Source: Sphingomonadales bacterium (GTDB taxonomy: Bacteria > Pseudomonadota > Alphaproteobacteria > Sphingomonadales > Sphingomonadaceae). Taken from it: 64,000 bases of DNA. The stretch is from assembly GCA_025352685.1 (NCBI GenBank), contig JANXSN010000007.1, forward strand, positions 57,199 through 121,198, read 5' to 3'. A program made the position numbers and the translations under genes. Positions 20,454 through 30,326 of this stretch are shown one piece after another. Position 1 is the first letter of the stretch. Each line of letters starts with the position of its first letter. Below the pieces are notes generated by a model. The model did no database searches, was not told the DNA's origin, and was given only the letters and a program-made list of their open reading frames with translations.

Positions 20454-21749
20454 TCACTCAGCTGCCTCCAGCATTTCACCGCTACCGCGTTGGAGGATGC
20501 GCCGCTCGATCTCGGGCCTGAAATGCCGGATCAGCCCCTGGATCGGCCAGGCCGCAGCGTCGCCCAATGCGCAGATCGTGTGCCCTTCGACCTGCTTGGT
20601 GACGTCGTGCAGCAGGTCGATTTCGGAAAGGTCAGCGTCGCCGGTGCGCAGGCGCTCCATCACGCGCCACATCCAGCCAGTGCCTTCGCGGCATGGCGTG
20701 CACTGGCCGCAACTCTCGTGTTTGTAAAAATACGACAACCGCGAAATCGCACGGACGATATCGGTTGATTTGTCCATCACGATAACCGCTGCAGTTCCAA
20801 GACCCGAACCCAGTGCCTTCAGACCGTCGAAGTCCATCGGCGCATCGATAATTTGCGCGGCTGGGACGAGCGGCACCGACGATCCGCCAGGGATGACCGC
20901 AAGGAGATTGTCCCATCCGCCGCGAATCCCGCCGCAATGTTTGTCGATCAGCTCGCGGAACGGGATACCCATAGAATCCTCAACGACGCAGGGCTTGTTT
21001 ACATGCCCGCTGATCTGGAAGAGCTTGGTACCCTCGTTCTTTGGATTGCCGATCGCCGAAAACCACGGTGCTCCGCGTCGGAGAATTGTCGGGACGACGG
21101 CAATGCTCTCGACATTGTTAACTGTCGTCGGACAGCCATAAAGCCCTGCCCCTGCGGGGAACGGCGGCTTCAAACGCGGTTGGCCCTTTTTGCCTTCGAG
21201 GCTTTCGAGCATCGCGGTCTCTTCGCCGCAAATATATGCCCCCGCCCCGCGGTGGACGAACACGTCGAAATCATATCCGGATTTACACGCATTCTTGCCG
21301 AGCAGCCCCTTGGCGTAGGCCTCGGCGACAGCGGCGAACAGCGTTTCTGCTTCGCGGATATATTCGCCGCGAATGTAGATGTAGGCGGCGCGCGCACGCA
21401 TCGCATAACCGGCGATTAATGCTCCTTCGATCAGTTTGTGCGGATCGTGGCGAATGATTTCGCGATCCTTGCAACTGCCGGGCTCGGACTCATCGGCATT
21501 GATAACCAGAAAGTTTGGCCGGTCGGGTTTAGGCTCCTTGGGCATGAATGACCATTTCATACCCGTGGGAAATCCCGCACCGCCGCGGCCCCGCAATCCG
21601 CTGGCCTTGATGACATCGATGATGCCGTCTTGCCCGAGGCTCATCAGCGCCTTGGTGCCATCCCAATCCCCACGCCCCATCGCGGCGTCAAGCGACCACG
21701 GCTGAAAACCATATAAGTTCGTAAAGATACGATCTCTGTCGGCGAGCAT
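20454..21749 (-). CDS. nuoF: NADH-quinone oxidoreductase subunit F
   Basis: 431 residues, the NADH- and FMN-binding subunit with one 4Fe-4S cluster. [17 protein letters not shown] is the FMN/NADH glycine-rich motif; [15 protein letters not shown] plus a later cysteine bind N3. I chose ATG at 21749, which shares a base with the nuoE stop (TGATG) and has GGGGA nine bases upstream; an in-frame ATG at 21758 is the alternative. Confidence 0.96.
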   Translation of the reverse strand: MLADRDRIFTNLYGFQPWSLDAAMGRGDWDGTKALMSLGQDGIIDVIKASGLRGRGGAGFPTGMKWSFMPKEPKPDRPNFLVINADESEPGSCKDREIIRHDPHKLIEGALIAGYAMRARAAYIYIRGEYIREAETLFAAVAEAYAKGLLGKNACKSGYDFDVFVHRGAGAYICGEETAMLESLEGKKGQPRLKPPFPAGAGLYGCPTTVNNVESIAVVPTILRRGAPWFSAIGNPKNEGTKLFQISGHVNKPCVVEDSMGIPFRELIDKHCGGIRGGWDNLLAVIPGGSSVPLVPAAQIIDAPMDFDGLKALGSGLGTAAVIVMDKSTDIVRAISRLSYFYKHESCGQCTPCREGTGWMWRVMERLRTGDADLSEIDLLHDVTKQVEGHTICALGDAAAWPIQGLIRHFRPEIERRILQRGSGEMLEAAE

Positions 21750-22417
21750 CAGGCCCATTCCCCGCGATAATTGTGGTTCGTATCGGTCATTTCAGGCAGC
21801 GTCGTCGGCCCACCCTCGGGGCAGCTCACCTGCCGCGCAATCTGCGGTCCTGGCGTCACCGTTTCGCCAGCAGCAAGCTTGTCGAGGATCACGGTCATGC
21901 TGTCGTAAGTCAGATCTTCAAAATTGTCGTCGTTGATCTGCACCATCGGCGCATTGGCACAGGCACCAAGGCATTCGACCTCAGTGAGCGTGAACAGGCC
22001 GTCGGGCGTTGTCTTCCCCTTCGACAGCCCCTTGTTTGAGCACGCGCTCAGCACCTCATCGGAACCGCGCAACATACACGGCGTCGTCCCGCAGACCTGT
22101 ACATGATAGCGACCAACCGGTGCCAGATTGTACATTGTATAGAAGGTTACCACTTCATAGGCGCGCATGCGCGGCATGCCGAGCTGGACGGCGACAAACT
22201 CGATCACCGGTACTGGCAGCCAGCCTTGCGTCTGCGTCTCGGCACCCACCTGCCGCTGGGCGAGATCAAGCAGCGGCATCACTGCCGATTGTTGCCGACC
22301 CGGCGGATAGCGCCCGATGATCTCGGCCGCCTTGGCGGCATTCGCTACGGTCCAGGCGAACGCGCCCCAACGCGTGCGCGTTTCGGTTTCGTCAGGGATG
22401 TGCGCCGCCTCAGCCAT
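21749..22417 (-). CDS. nuoE: NADH-quinone oxidoreductase subunit E
   Basis: 222 residues, thioredoxin-like subunit with the 2Fe-2S cluster N1a. The four cysteine ligands appear as CGTTPC and [30 protein letters not shown] is typical. A C-terminal tail of about 45 residues after the domain ends in a basic/acidic mix, as in other alphaproteobacteria. Its 5' end overlaps the small upstream gene by eight bases. Confidence 0.95.
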   Translation of the reverse strand: MAEAAHIPDETETRTRWGAFAWTVANAAKAAEIIGRYPPGRQQSAVMPLLDLAQRQVGAETQTQGWLPVPVIEFVAVQLGMPRMRAYEVVTFYTMYNLAPVGRYHVQVCGTTPCMLRGSDEVLSACSNKGLSKGKTTPDGLFTLTEVECLGACANAPMVQINDDNFEDLTYDSMTVILDKLAAGETVTPGPQIARQVSCPEGGPTTLPEMTDTNHNYRGEWA

Positions 22418-22664
22418 TGGCCGCCGTCTTCAACGTGAACATATCACTGGCGATCCCGTCGGTCTTGGTGATCCTGTGCGTCCGGTAAACCAGAAAGCCG
22501 AGCGCAAATGCTGCTGAAACCCGCCTATGAATGAACGGCGCCCAGACCGCCGAGAGGGCGCGGAACGCGCGCAACACCACGACCGAGACGATCGGTTTGT
22601 CCGATCTCCGCCTGCCACCTTGAATATCGTCAATTTCCAGTTGAAATTTCGGGTCCCGTGTCAC
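22410..22664 (-). CDS. Small protein of unknown function encoded between nuoD and nuoE
   Basis: 84 residues from GTG at 22664, overlapping the nuoD stop as GTGA and ending eight bases inside nuoE. Overlap at both ends in a tightly packed operon argues for a real, coupled gene. The N-terminal half is charged ([19 protein letters not shown]) and the second half has a moderately hydrophobic stretch around [12 protein letters not shown] that might touch the membrane. I do not recognise a family. Some alphaproteobacterial nuo operons carry unassigned small frames among the subunit genes, so an accessory or assembly role is possible but unproven. Confidence 0.6.
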   Translation of the reverse strand: MTRDPKFQLEIDDIQGGRRRSDKPIVSVVVLRAFRALSAVWAPFIHRRVSAAFALGFLVYRTHRITKTDGIASDMFTLKTAANG

Positions 22665-23875
22665 CGGTCACACTCCCCGAACACGATATCCATCGCGCCG
22701 AGCACTGCCGTCGTATCCGCAAGCATGTGGCCCTTCATCATGAAGTCCATCGCCTGCAAGTGGCTGAACGCCGTCGGGCGGATTTTGCAGCGATAGGGTT
22801 TGTTGGTGCCGTCGGCGACAAGGTAGACGCCAAACTCCCCCTTGGGACTCTCGGTCGCCACATAGACTTCGCCGGCTGGAACGTGGAACCCTTCAGTGTA
22901 TAATTTGAAGTGATGGATCATCGCCTCCATCGACCGCTTCATTTCAGCGCGCTTGGGCGGCGCAACCTTGCGGTCGTCGCTCAGGATCGGCCCCTCCGGC
23001 ATGTCCTGCAAGCATTGTCTCATGATCCGCGCCGATTGACGGACCTCTTCCACTCGGCACATAAATCGGTCGTAGCAATCGCCGCGGGTGCCAACCGGCA
23101 CGTCAAAGTCAAGTCTGGCATAGACGTCGTAGGGCTGGGACTTGCGCAGATCCCAGGCAATACCACTGCCGCGGATCATCGGGCCAGAGAAGCCCCACTT
23201 CAGGGCATCGTCCTTGGTCACGACGCCGATATCGACGTTGCGCTGCTTGAAAATGCGATTGTCGGCGACCAGTGAAATCGCATCCTCGAACAGGCGCGGC
23301 AATCGCGTGTCGAGCCAATCGGCGATGTCAGTCAGCAGCTTCAAGGGTACATCCTGATGCACGCCGCCAGGCCGGAAATAAGCGCTGTGCATGCGCGCGC
23401 CCGATGCGCGCTCGAAGAAGTTCATGCAGTCCTCGCGAACCTCGAACATCCACAGATTAGGAGTCATCGCCCCGACGTCCATGACGTGCGATCCGAGATT
23501 GAGCATATGGTTTGAAATGCGCGTCAGTTCGGCAAAAAATACCCGAAGATATTGTGCACGGAGCGGGACCTCGAGATCGAGCAGCTTCTCGATTGCCAGA
23601 ACATAGCTGTGTTCCATGCATAGCGGTGAGCAGTAATCGAGCCGATCAAAATATGGCAGCGCCTGAAGATAGGTCTTGTACTCGATCAGCTTTTCGGTGC
23701 CGCGGTGGAGAAGGCCGATGTGCGGGTCGCAGCGTTCAACAATCTCGCCGTCCAACTCCATGACCAGACGGAGCACGCCGTGCGCGGCCGGGTGCTGCGG
23801 ACCAAAATTAATCGTATAGTTCTGGATGACCTCATCGCCCGTAGTCGGTGCGATTTCGGCGACGAGCTGAGTCAT
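22661..23875 (-). CDS. nuoD: NADH-quinone oxidoreductase subunit D
   Basis: 404 residues, the 49-kDa subunit lining the quinone site. [34 protein letters not shown] and [19 protein letters not shown] are near-invariant. VFGECDR closes the protein with the C-terminal arginine typical of the family. The ATG at 23875 overlaps the nuoC stop as ATGA. Confidence 0.97.
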   Translation of the reverse strand: MTQLVAEIAPTTGDEVIQNYTINFGPQHPAAHGVLRLVMELDGEIVERCDPHIGLLHRGTEKLIEYKTYLQALPYFDRLDYCSPLCMEHSYVLAIEKLLDLEVPLRAQYLRVFFAELTRISNHMLNLGSHVMDVGAMTPNLWMFEVREDCMNFFERASGARMHSAYFRPGGVHQDVPLKLLTDIADWLDTRLPRLFEDAISLVADNRIFKQRNVDIGVVTKDDALKWGFSGPMIRGSGIAWDLRKSQPYDVYARLDFDVPVGTRGDCYDRFMCRVEEVRQSARIMRQCLQDMPEGPILSDDRKVAPPKRAEMKRSMEAMIHHFKLYTEGFHVPAGEVYVATESPKGEFGVYLVADGTNKPYRCKIRPTAFSHLQAMDFMMKGHMLADTTAVLGAMDIVFGECDR

Positions 23876-24720
23876 GCGGCACCCTTCGGCTTGCGCGGTG
23901 CGCCGGGTTTGGGGGCGATAACGCCGACTGTCGGAGCAGCGAACCTGCGCACTCGTTTGGTTGCCTCGTTTGCAGCAGCACCGGCGCCAGTATCAGACGG
24001 TCGCTCCGTAACCTTGGGTGTGGACGGCGGCGGCGTTGCCAGCGTCGCCGCTGCATCGGCCCTTTGGACTTGGTCCGCTGTAACTGGCGACGGCGCGCCC
24101 TTGGCTTCGGGCAATTTGGCCTTCTCGTCGCCGGGTAACGCATATTCAGCACCCTCCCAAGGCGAGAGGAAGTCGAACGTCCGGAAATCTTGTGCAAGCT
24201 GAACCGGCTCGTAAACCACGCGCTTGGCCTCATCCGAATAGCGCAGCTCGACAAAACCAGTCAGCGGAAAATCCTTGCGCTGAGGATGGCCGACAAAGCC
24301 GTAGTCGGTGAGGATGCGCCGCAGGTCGGTGTTTGCGCTGAACAGCACGCCATACATATCGAAGACCTCGCGCTCGAGCCATCCCGCCACAGGCCACAAC
24401 GACGTAACACTGGGGACCGGCTGAACCTCATCGGTGGAAACTTTAACGCGGATACGGTGGTTCTTGGTTACCGAAAGCAAATGATAAACGACTTCGAAAC
24501 GCTCCGCGCGTTCGGGATAATCAACGCCTGCAATCTCCATGAGCTGCTGATAGTGCAGATCGTCGCGCAATGCGGTCATCGCAGGAACCAGCAGGTCGCG
24601 CGTCACGACCAAGGTCACTTCACCGACCCTTTCCCACGCATCGATCACCGCCAGGCCACACGCCTCGCGCGCCGCGTCAATCACGCCCTCGTTCGTCGTG
24701 TAGGCAGGGGCTGGACTCAT
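23872..24720 (-). CDS. nuoC: NADH-quinone oxidoreductase subunit C with long Ala/Pro-rich tail
   Basis: 282 residues; the 30-kDa subunit of the peripheral arm. The first 195 residues are canonical: [61 protein letters not shown]. After FDFLSPWEG come about 90 residues rich in Ala, Pro, Lys and Thr with no domain, low in complexity and probably disordered. ATG at 24720 shares one base with the nuoB stop; GTG at 24723 is an equally coupled alternative. Confidence 0.95.
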   Translation of the reverse strand: MSPAPAYTTNEGVIDAAREACGLAVIDAWERVGEVTLVVTRDLLVPAMTALRDDLHYQQLMEIAGVDYPERAERFEVVYHLLSVTKNHRIRVKVSTDEVQPVPSVTSLWPVAGWLEREVFDMYGVLFSANTDLRRILTDYGFVGHPQRKDFPLTGFVELRYSDEAKRVVYEPVQLAQDFRTFDFLSPWEGAEYALPGDEKAKLPEAKGAPSPVTADQVQRADAAATLATPPPSTPKVTERPSDTGAGAAANEATKRVRRFAAPTVGVIAPKPGAPRKPKGAA

Positions 24721-25271
24721 CACCGTTCAATCGTTCCGACACGTCGAATTTTTCGCTGCAACTGCATAATGCCATAAAGCAACGCCTCGGCAGTCGGCGG
24801 GCAGCCGGGGACGTAAATATCGACGGGCACGATCCGGTCGCATCCCCGCACGACGCTATAACTATAGTGGTAATATCCCCCGCCGTTGGCACACGACCCC
24901 ATTGAGATCACGTACTTGGGGTTCGACATCTGATCGTAAACCTTACGAAGTGCAGGGGCCATTTTATTACACAGCGTCCCTGCCACGATCATCACGTCAC
25001 TCTGGCGCGGGCTGGCGCGGGGTGCCACGCCGAAGCGTTCGAGGTCGTAGCGCGGCATGTTGACGTGGATCATTTCGACCGCGCAGCACGCAAGACCAAA
25101 GGTCATCCACCACAGTGAACCCGTGCGCGCCCAATGGAACAGGTCCTCGGTAGAGGCGACAAGAAACCCCTTGTTATCCAACTCGCCCTGGAGTTCGTTG
25201 AAGAATGCGGGATCGGGTGTGACAAGCGGGCTGCCTGATGCCGCGGCACCATGGTCCAGTTCTACTCCCAT
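24720..25271 (-). CDS. nuoB: NADH-quinone oxidoreductase subunit B
   Basis: 183 residues, holds cluster N2, the last electron carrier before quinone. The tandem-cysteine motif is CCAVEMIH; the remaining ligands are in [20 protein letters not shown] and YVPGCPP. The start ATG lies ten bases inside the 3' end of nuoA. A short polar N-terminal extension precedes the conserved domain. Confidence 0.97.
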   Translation of the reverse strand: MGVELDHGAAASGSPLVTPDPAFFNELQGELDNKGFLVASTEDLFHWARTGSLWWMTFGLACCAVEMIHVNMPRYDLERFGVAPRASPRQSDVMIVAGTLCNKMAPALRKVYDQMSNPKYVISMGSCANGGGYYHYSYSVVRGCDRIVPVDIYVPGCPPTAEALLYGIMQLQRKIRRVGTIER

Positions 25272-25639
25272 TCAAGAGCCCCCTTCTTCCACGCATAAGC
25301 CAAGCCCAGCGCCAGCTCGCCAAGAAACACCATCATCGCCGTCCAGCCAACCCAGCCACTGTGACCCAAGCTCACGGCCCACGGATAAAGGAAGGCCGCC
25401 TCGAGGTCGAAGATGATAAACAGAATCGCGACGAGGTAGAACCGCACGTCGAATTGCGAGCGACTGTCCTCAAACGCGGGAAAGCCGCACTCGTATTCGG
25501 ACAGTTTTTCGGTCGTTGGATTATATGCGCCCGTAAATCGCTGTGCAATCATCGGCGCAAACACAAAGATGCTGCTGATTGCCAGCGCAATGGCCAGAAA
25601 CAGCAAGATCGGCAGGTAACCTGCCGCAACTGACGCCAT
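25262..25639 (-). CDS. nuoA: NADH-quinone oxidoreductase subunit A
   Basis: 125 residues, three membrane helices; first gene of the complex I operon. [43 protein letters not shown] is the conserved core, with the quinone-loop cysteine. I chose ATG at 25639 ([10 protein letters not shown]), preceded by GGAG at a suitable distance; the frame remains open ten codons further. The operon promoter should lie in the non-coding stretch upstream. Confidence 0.95.
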   Translation of the reverse strand: MASVAAGYLPILLFLAIALAISSIFVFAPMIAQRFTGAYNPTTEKLSEYECGFPAFEDSRSQFDVRFYLVAILFIIFDLEAAFLYPWAVSLGHSGWVGWTAMMVFLGELALGLAYAWKKGALEWE

Positions 25640-26217
25640 GGGTGACGACTCCGAAAACACCGGGCGCATGTGCCCGCTTCGCGGTGGCCTTAGGACAGTG
25701 GATATTGCGGTGCAAGGTAACTGTGACGCTCACTTAACGACCTCAAATCGGCCTTTTTCGTGAACACAACGACTGAGTGCACCTCCATCACGATCAAGAC
25801 GAGAAGGGTCTTGAAATTCGCCTTGTTGCGGTGCTGGGCGAAGTAGCTCCGCGCCGCGGGCACGCACGGAAGCAATCAGCTCGACCAGTCCTTCGAGTGT
25901 CGTCTTTGGCATGCAGAATGCGGGCCGTGAGGCAACGGCTGCCACAGACAGCCTATCCTAGGAACGGCATCGACAATCCGCAGATTACCAATGCGTCGGT
26001 AGACAGTCCTCGCTCGTCTCATTTTTCCCGGACGCATCGACTTACCCGGACGCATCAACAACGTCGGTTGCCAGACGGTTGCGTGGTTCGATGGCTGCAG
26101 CGAACGCACACTGCCATTTAGCATGAAAAGGAAAAGCAGCATGAGAAGCACAGCATAATCTGACGCTTTGGGTTCCCGTGATGGCAGCGCTAGAAAGCCA
26201 AATTGCGGGTCAGGAAC
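25640..26217. other. 578-base non-coding stretch upstream of nuoA
   Basis: It lies between the suhB-type gene (ends 26218) and nuoA on the minus strand, and should hold the nuo promoter and leader. I saw no convincing -35/-10 pair. Short frames on both strands, for example 25730-25912 minus, have no recognisable family. Two copies of CCCGGACGCATC occur at 26027-26038 and 26045-26056. Confidence 0.5.
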
Positions 26218-27030
26218 TCAGCGAAGCGCGCCTGCGATCACCTTATGCAATCGCGAGTGGATCGCATCATTCCCCGCGAGCACTTCCTGCCGCTCGAGCA
26301 CGCGATCCCCGCCGCGAAAGTCGGTCACGAAGCCGCCTGCCTCCCGCACGAGAAGAATGCCTGCAGCGACGTCCCAGGGCTGCAAATCCGATTCCCAAAA
26401 CCCGTCGAACCGTCCGGCGGCTACCCACGCGAGATCGAGCGCTGCCGAACCAAAGCGGCGAATACCTGCAACATCGGGCGCAACCGCACCAAAAATGCGG
26501 CTCCACTGCGCGAAGTCGCCATGGCTGAGGAAGGGAATGCCGGTCGCGACCACACAGTCGGCCAGATCGCGTCGTGACGACACACGCAGGCGCCGATCGG
26601 TCAGCCATGCACCCTTGCCCTTTTCCGCCCAAAACGCCTCGTCGGTCAGCGGCTGATAAATGAGCCCGGACGTAATCTCGCGCTTGCCGTTCGCCATCGG
26701 CTCCTCGACCGCAATCGAGATTGCAAAGTGGGGCATGCCGTGAAGGAAGTTGGTGGTGCCATCGAGCGGATCGACGATCCAGCGCGGCTTGGCAGGATCG
26801 CCGGGCCGCTCGCCGCCTTCTTCGCCGACAAAGCCCCAGTCGGGCCGCGCCTTGGACAGTTCCTCATAAAGCGTTTCCTCGGCCTGTCTGTCGGCCATCG
26901 TCACGAAATCGGCCGGTCCCTTACGGCTGACCTGCAGCTGTTGAACCTCGTTGAAGTCACGGCGCAGTTTTGGCGCAGCCTTGCGGGCCGCGCGATCCAT
27001 AACAGTCATGACACCTGAATGAGAGGGCAT
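26218..27030 (-). CDS. suhB: Inositol monophosphatase family protein
   Basis: 270 residues, a Mg-dependent phosphatase that hydrolyses inositol-1-phosphate or related sugar phosphates; the family also includes SuhB, linked to rRNA transcription. FVGEEGGE, then WIVDPLDGTTNFLHGMPHFAISIAV (metal and substrate site), and LQPWDVAAGILLVREAGGFVTDF are complete. ATG at 27030 follows the efp stop by five bases; ATG at 27009 with AGG before it is a possible later start. It forms a pair with efp. Confidence 0.9.
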   Translation of the reverse strand: MPSHSGVMTVMDRAARKAAPKLRRDFNEVQQLQVSRKGPADFVTMADRQAEETLYEELSKARPDWGFVGEEGGERPGDPAKPRWIVDPLDGTTNFLHGMPHFAISIAVEEPMANGKREITSGLIYQPLTDEAFWAEKGKGAWLTDRRLRVSSRRDLADCVVATGIPFLSHGDFAQWSRIFGAVAPDVAGIRRFGSAALDLAWVAAGRFDGFWESDLQPWDVAAGILLVREAGGFVTDFRGGDRVLERQEVLAGNDAIHSRLHKVIAGALR

Positions 27031-27035
27031 TTGAC

Positions 27036-27599
27036 TTAGTCCGCCCGCTTTACGTACGTCTGCTCGTACACATCGACCACAATACGTGTCCCCGCGCCAA
27101 TATGGGGTGGGACCATAACCCTGACACCGTTTTCGAGAACCGCGGGCTTGTAGGAGGACGACGCCGTCTGCCCCTTCACCACCGCATCGGCTTCCACGAT
27201 CAAGACCTCGATTGTGTCGGGCAGCTGCACCGAAATCGGCTTGTCGTCGTAGGTCTCCATGACGACGTCCATTCCGTCCTGCAGGAAGGCAGCCGCGTCG
27301 CCGAGAATGCTCCTGTCCAGCGTTACCTGGTCATAATTTTCCTTGTCCATGAAAGTCAGCGCATCGCCGTCGGCAAACAGGAACTGGAAATCTTTCGTGT
27401 CGAGACGGACCTTTTCGACCGTCTCCGCCGAGCGAAAGCGGTTGTTGTTCTTGCGCCCATCAATCAGATTTTTTAGCTCGACCTGCATGTACGCGCCTCC
27501 CTTACCTGGCTGCGTGTGCTGGATCTTGACTGCGCGCCACAGGCCACCGTCGAGTTCGAGGATGTTGCCGGGACGGATCTCGACCGCGTTGATTTTCAT
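27036..27599 (-). CDS. efp: Elongation factor P
   Basis: 187 residues, three beta-barrel domains; relieves ribosome stalling at proline runs. [10 protein letters not shown] places Lys33 at the tip of the domain I loop, the residue that EpmA-type enzymes modify. The C-terminal signature [36 protein letters not shown] is intact. Start ATG at 27599. No epmA or epmB is in the window. Confidence 0.97.
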   Translation of the reverse strand: MKINAVEIRPGNILELDGGLWRAVKIQHTQPGKGGAYMQVELKNLIDGRKNNNRFRSAETVEKVRLDTKDFQFLFADGDALTFMDKENYDQVTLDRSILGDAAAFLQDGMDVVMETYDDKPISVQLPDTIEVLIVEADAVVKGQTASSSYKPAVLENGVRVMVPPHIGAGTRIVVDVYEQTYVKRAD

Positions 27600-27944
27600 G
27601 ACACTACCTGATGGAAAGAGCGTCCGGGCCCCTAACGCGCGCCGGGCTTGCGGGCAAGCGGAGGGAATATGCCTGTCGCGAGCACGTGATATGTCCGGCT
27701 CGTTAGCACGTCATTTGTCCGATCCGCAGATCTGACCATCCTGTTGTCCGACGGGAGGTTTGAGATGGGATCAGATCGGGCACTGACAAGACGCGCGGCG
27801 TCGTAGCGTCCAAGCGTATCTGAGTTCACAGGCACCAAAATGATTTGACAATTCCGTGTCGCGCGTTTCGCCGGCGCTTTTCGCGCGTGACGGCCTCTGC
27901 CACCTGTCGGTTCGGTCTACGCCAATCACACAGCCGAAGCCGTC
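27600..27944. other. 345-base gene-free gap with repeated TGTCCG boxes
   Basis: It lies between efp and the M23 peptidase gene and should contain the efp promoter. It holds two near-identical 17-base repeats (listed separately) and a third TTGTCCG at 27744-27750, then GGGAGG ahead of a 13-codon frame from 27765. The arrangement resembles the end of an insertion element whose body is gone, but no transposase sequence is visible. Confidence 0.35.
27681..27721 (+). repeat. Tandem 17-base direct repeats
   Basis: AGCACGTGATATGTCCG (27681-27697) and AGCACGTCATTTGTCCG (27705-27721) match at 15 of 17 bases and start 24 bases apart. Such spaced repeats are usual for protein-binding arrays or IS ends. 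Which applies here is not decidable from the sequence. Confidence 0.6.
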
Positions 27945-28511
27945 CTAGCAGCGGCACAGCAACGGATAAGGGTTGATGGGCGTGCCTTGATACCATCGTT
28001 CACCCGGTGCCATGCGGTGCACGGCAAAATGAAGGTGCGTGTTCCCAGGCCCGGCGTTGCCTGTATCGCCGACGTAAGCGATGACCTGGCCGGCAGCGAC
28101 CTGCTCGCCCTCGTGCAATCCCGCCACATATCCCGACAGATGAGCGTAATAGGTCAGCCAGTGTCGATCGCCTGAGCGTATGTAGGTGGTGAGGCCACCG
28201 AGCTTACTGACGAACAGTTTTTCCACACGCCCGGACATACCAGCGACAACTGGAGTCCCGTTCACGGCGGGAATGTCGATCGCCTGATGGATGCGGGCGC
28301 CGCCGTCGCGCGATTGTCCCCATGTATCGACGAGCTGATTCGATGCCACACCCTGAACCGGGATGATGAGTGCATCTTCCAGCGGCACGGGCGCGAGGCG
28401 GGCCGACGATGCATGCACCGGCAGCTTTGTGCTGTCCGAATGGCGCCAGAGCGCGGTAACCGCCCCGACGACGAGGAACACGGCCAGCACCAGCCACCCA
28501 AACCGGTTCAC
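27945..28511 (-). CDS. M23 (LytM-type) metallopeptidase, membrane-anchored
   Basis: 188 residues from GTG at 28511, overlapping the stop of the L,D-transpeptidase gene as GTGA. One N-terminal membrane segment (about 4-22: GWLVLAVFLVVGAVTAL) anchors a periplasmic LytM domain. The zinc ligands are H and D of HQAIDIP and the HLHF motif near the C-terminus, so it should be active in cleaving peptidoglycan cross-bridges. The pairing with a transpeptidase suggests joint action on the cell wall. Confidence 0.88.
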   Translation of the reverse strand: MNRFGWLVLAVFLVVGAVTALWRHSDSTKLPVHASSARLAPVPLEDALIIPVQGVASNQLVDTWGQSRDGGARIHQAIDIPAVNGTPVVAGMSGRVEKLFVSKLGGLTTYIRSGDRHWLTYYAHLSGYVAGLHEGEQVAAGQVIAYVGDTGNAGPGNTHLHFAVHRMAPGERWYQGTPINPYPLLCRC

Positions 28512-29497
28512 TGCTGAAAGATCGCCGGCACTCCAACTTTCACCATCAGTGACAGCCGAGCAGCGTCCCAATTCGTCAGCCGGATACATCCATTCGACTC
28601 CGCACGCCCGATTTCAGACGGTTCTGGCGTCCCGTGGATACCATAGTGTGGCTTCGAAAGGTCGATCCACACGACGCCTACCGGATTATTTGGCCCCGGC
28701 GGGATCCGCATTTTGGGATCGCTCTTGTCTGCTCGCTTCAGAATAGCAGGATTATACTGCCAGTCGGGATTGTGCGAGATCCCCTTGATCGTCCAGTGCC
28801 CGATCGGCAACGGATCGGTCTTCGACCCCATCGTCGCTGGAAATTGCGCAACGAGTTGGTCCTTCATGTCATAAACCCGCAGCACGTGATCAGATTTGCT
28901 GACAACAATGCGCGCGGCGGTCGGCTGATCGGCGTTGACGTTCAACGAGTTCAACCGTGCTCGCCATGCCTTGTCGGACACTTTGTAGTCGCGCGACGAT
29001 GGCAGCGCATCGGGGAAAACGACCGCGACTCCGGGCACCAGCAGCGTGTCGCCTCCATTGAGCGCAATCAATGTGTTGGGCGTGGTGTGGAATTGTTCGG
29101 CCAAAGCCTCCAGCGCATTGCGGTAATTCAACGCGGGCAGCTTGGCCTTTTCAGCTTCGTCCCTCGGGATCGGGTCCGTAAAGGGCCCGGCGAGCGACGC
29201 TGGTGTGAGCCTCAACTTTCGCGTCGCCTCCCAATTGCGATAGGGCGCGAGCGCTTCCAGCGTTGTCGCATCGAGTTTGCCGGATTTTGGCAGTCGTCGC
29301 GATTCCTGAAATCCGCGAAGCGCATCGGTCAGCGACTGACCGCTGTGTCCATCGATCACACCGGGGGAAAACCCCAAACGGTCAAGGACCACCTGGAGCT
29401 GGAGAACATTCATGTCCACGGTGGAAGCCGGTGGCGTCGCCGGCGCGGCGTGAGCGGCAAGCAGGGCAAGTAACCCGGCAACGAGAATCTTTTGCAT
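28508..29497 (-). CDS. L,D-transpeptidase with peptidoglycan-binding domain
   Basis: 329 residues from ATG at 29497, opening with a signal peptide (MQKILVAGLLALLAAHAAPA). A PG_binding_1 domain follows (about 30-75: LQVVLDRLGFSPGVIDGHSG), a LysM-like stretch (TTPNTLIALNGGDTLLVPG), and a YkuD catalytic domain (about 195-329). HYGIHGTPEPSEIGRAESNGCIRL supplies the catalytic His and Cys. It forms 3-3 cross-links or attaches proteins in the periplasm. An ATG nine codons upstream would put a polar stretch before the signal peptide and is less likely. Confidence 0.93.
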   Translation of the reverse strand: MQKILVAGLLALLAAHAAPATPPASTVDMNVLQLQVVLDRLGFSPGVIDGHSGQSLTDALRGFQESRRLPKSGKLDATTLEALAPYRNWEATRKLRLTPASLAGPFTDPIPRDEAEKAKLPALNYRNALEALAEQFHTTPNTLIALNGGDTLLVPGVAVVFPDALPSSRDYKVSDKAWRARLNSLNVNADQPTAARIVVSKSDHVLRVYDMKDQLVAQFPATMGSKTDPLPIGHWTIKGISHNPDWQYNPAILKRADKSDPKMRIPPGPNNPVGVVWIDLSKPHYGIHGTPEPSEIGRAESNGCIRLTNWDAARLSLMVKVGVPAIFQQ

Positions 29498-29536
29498 GGA
29501 GGTGCACAACGTGCCGAACTGCAAAGAGTTGCCGAC

Positions 29537-30199
29537 CTACTTGGCCAGCACTGCGGCGAAGGCCTGAACGGCTGCCGCTTCGTCGCCCTCCCACACCGCG
29601 TTCGCAACAGCGATAAAGTCCGCCCCGGCTTCGATCAGCGGCGCGGCATTGGCAGGCGTGATGCCCCCGATAGCGACGCAAGGGGTAGCAAACAAGGTGG
29701 TCCACCAGCCCAGGATCGATGGATCGGGGTGATAGTCGGTCGGCTTGGTCGTCGTCGGATAAAATGCGCCGAACGCGACATAGTCCGCACCCGCCTCGCC
29801 TGCCTCCATCGCGAGGTGCCGGCTGTCGTGGCAGGTAACGCCGATCTGTGCCTCGCGTCCCAGAATCTCGCGCGCCGCTCGGGGATCGTCATCGCCTTGT
29901 CCCAGATGCACGCCGTCCGCGCCAATCCGCTTGGCGAGCGACGCAGAGTCGTTAACAATGAACGCAACATCGGCGTCGGCGCATATCCGTTGCAGTGGCT
30001 CGGCAAGACGCGCCGCTTCGTGCTGATCCACTCCCTTGATCCGAAACTGGAACGCTGCGACGGGCGCTGCGCCCAGCGCACGACGCAGGCGGTCAGGAAA
30101 GGCGCCGGTCACGTTCAACGGCGACACGAGGTAAAGCTGGCACGCCGGGCGGCGCTCGCGGGGGAACTGCGACGCGAAGTCGGACAAGGTGTCGGTCAT
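29537..30199 (-). CDS. thiE: Thiamine-phosphate synthase
   Basis: 220 residues, a TIM-barrel enzyme joining HMP-diphosphate and thiazole phosphate. FQFRIKG, VNDSASLAKRIGADGVHLGQGD, GVTCHD, DYVAFGAFYPTTTKP and AIGGITPANAAPLIEAGADFIAVANAVW are the family motifs. It lies between fda and the L,D-transpeptidase gene on the same strand. No TPP riboswitch is visible in the 127 bases before it. Confidence 0.94.
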   Translation of the reverse strand: MTDTLSDFASQFPRERRPACQLYLVSPLNVTGAFPDRLRRALGAAPVAAFQFRIKGVDQHEAARLAEPLQRICADADVAFIVNDSASLAKRIGADGVHLGQGDDDPRAAREILGREAQIGVTCHDSRHLAMEAGEAGADYVAFGAFYPTTTKPTDYHPDPSILGWWTTLFATPCVAIGGITPANAAPLIEAGADFIAVANAVWEGDEAAAVQAFAAVLAK

Positions 30200-30326
30200 G
30201 CGCGGTCCCTTATCAGCGAGGTAATGGCGAAGGAAACCGCAATAGCGGCCCCCATCGATTCCTCATGACCTCATCCCTTTTTATCCAAACCGGCATGACA
30301 GAGGACTCGCTGCACGCCTCCCTCGT

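Noticed and set aside
20212..20457. 81-residue frame between nuoF and nuoG
   Set aside because: GTG overlaps the nuoF stop, but the sequence is Arg/Pro/Ala-rich with no domain and runs into nuoG; kept only as an observation about the spacer.
25877..26151. 91-residue minus frame starting MLLMLLFLFMLNG upstream of nuoA
   Set aside because: The apparent signal peptide is followed by low-quality Arg/Pro sequence and there is no ribosome site.
30200..30326. Possible TPP riboswitch before thiE
   Set aside because: The conserved CTGAGA core of the thi-box is absent.
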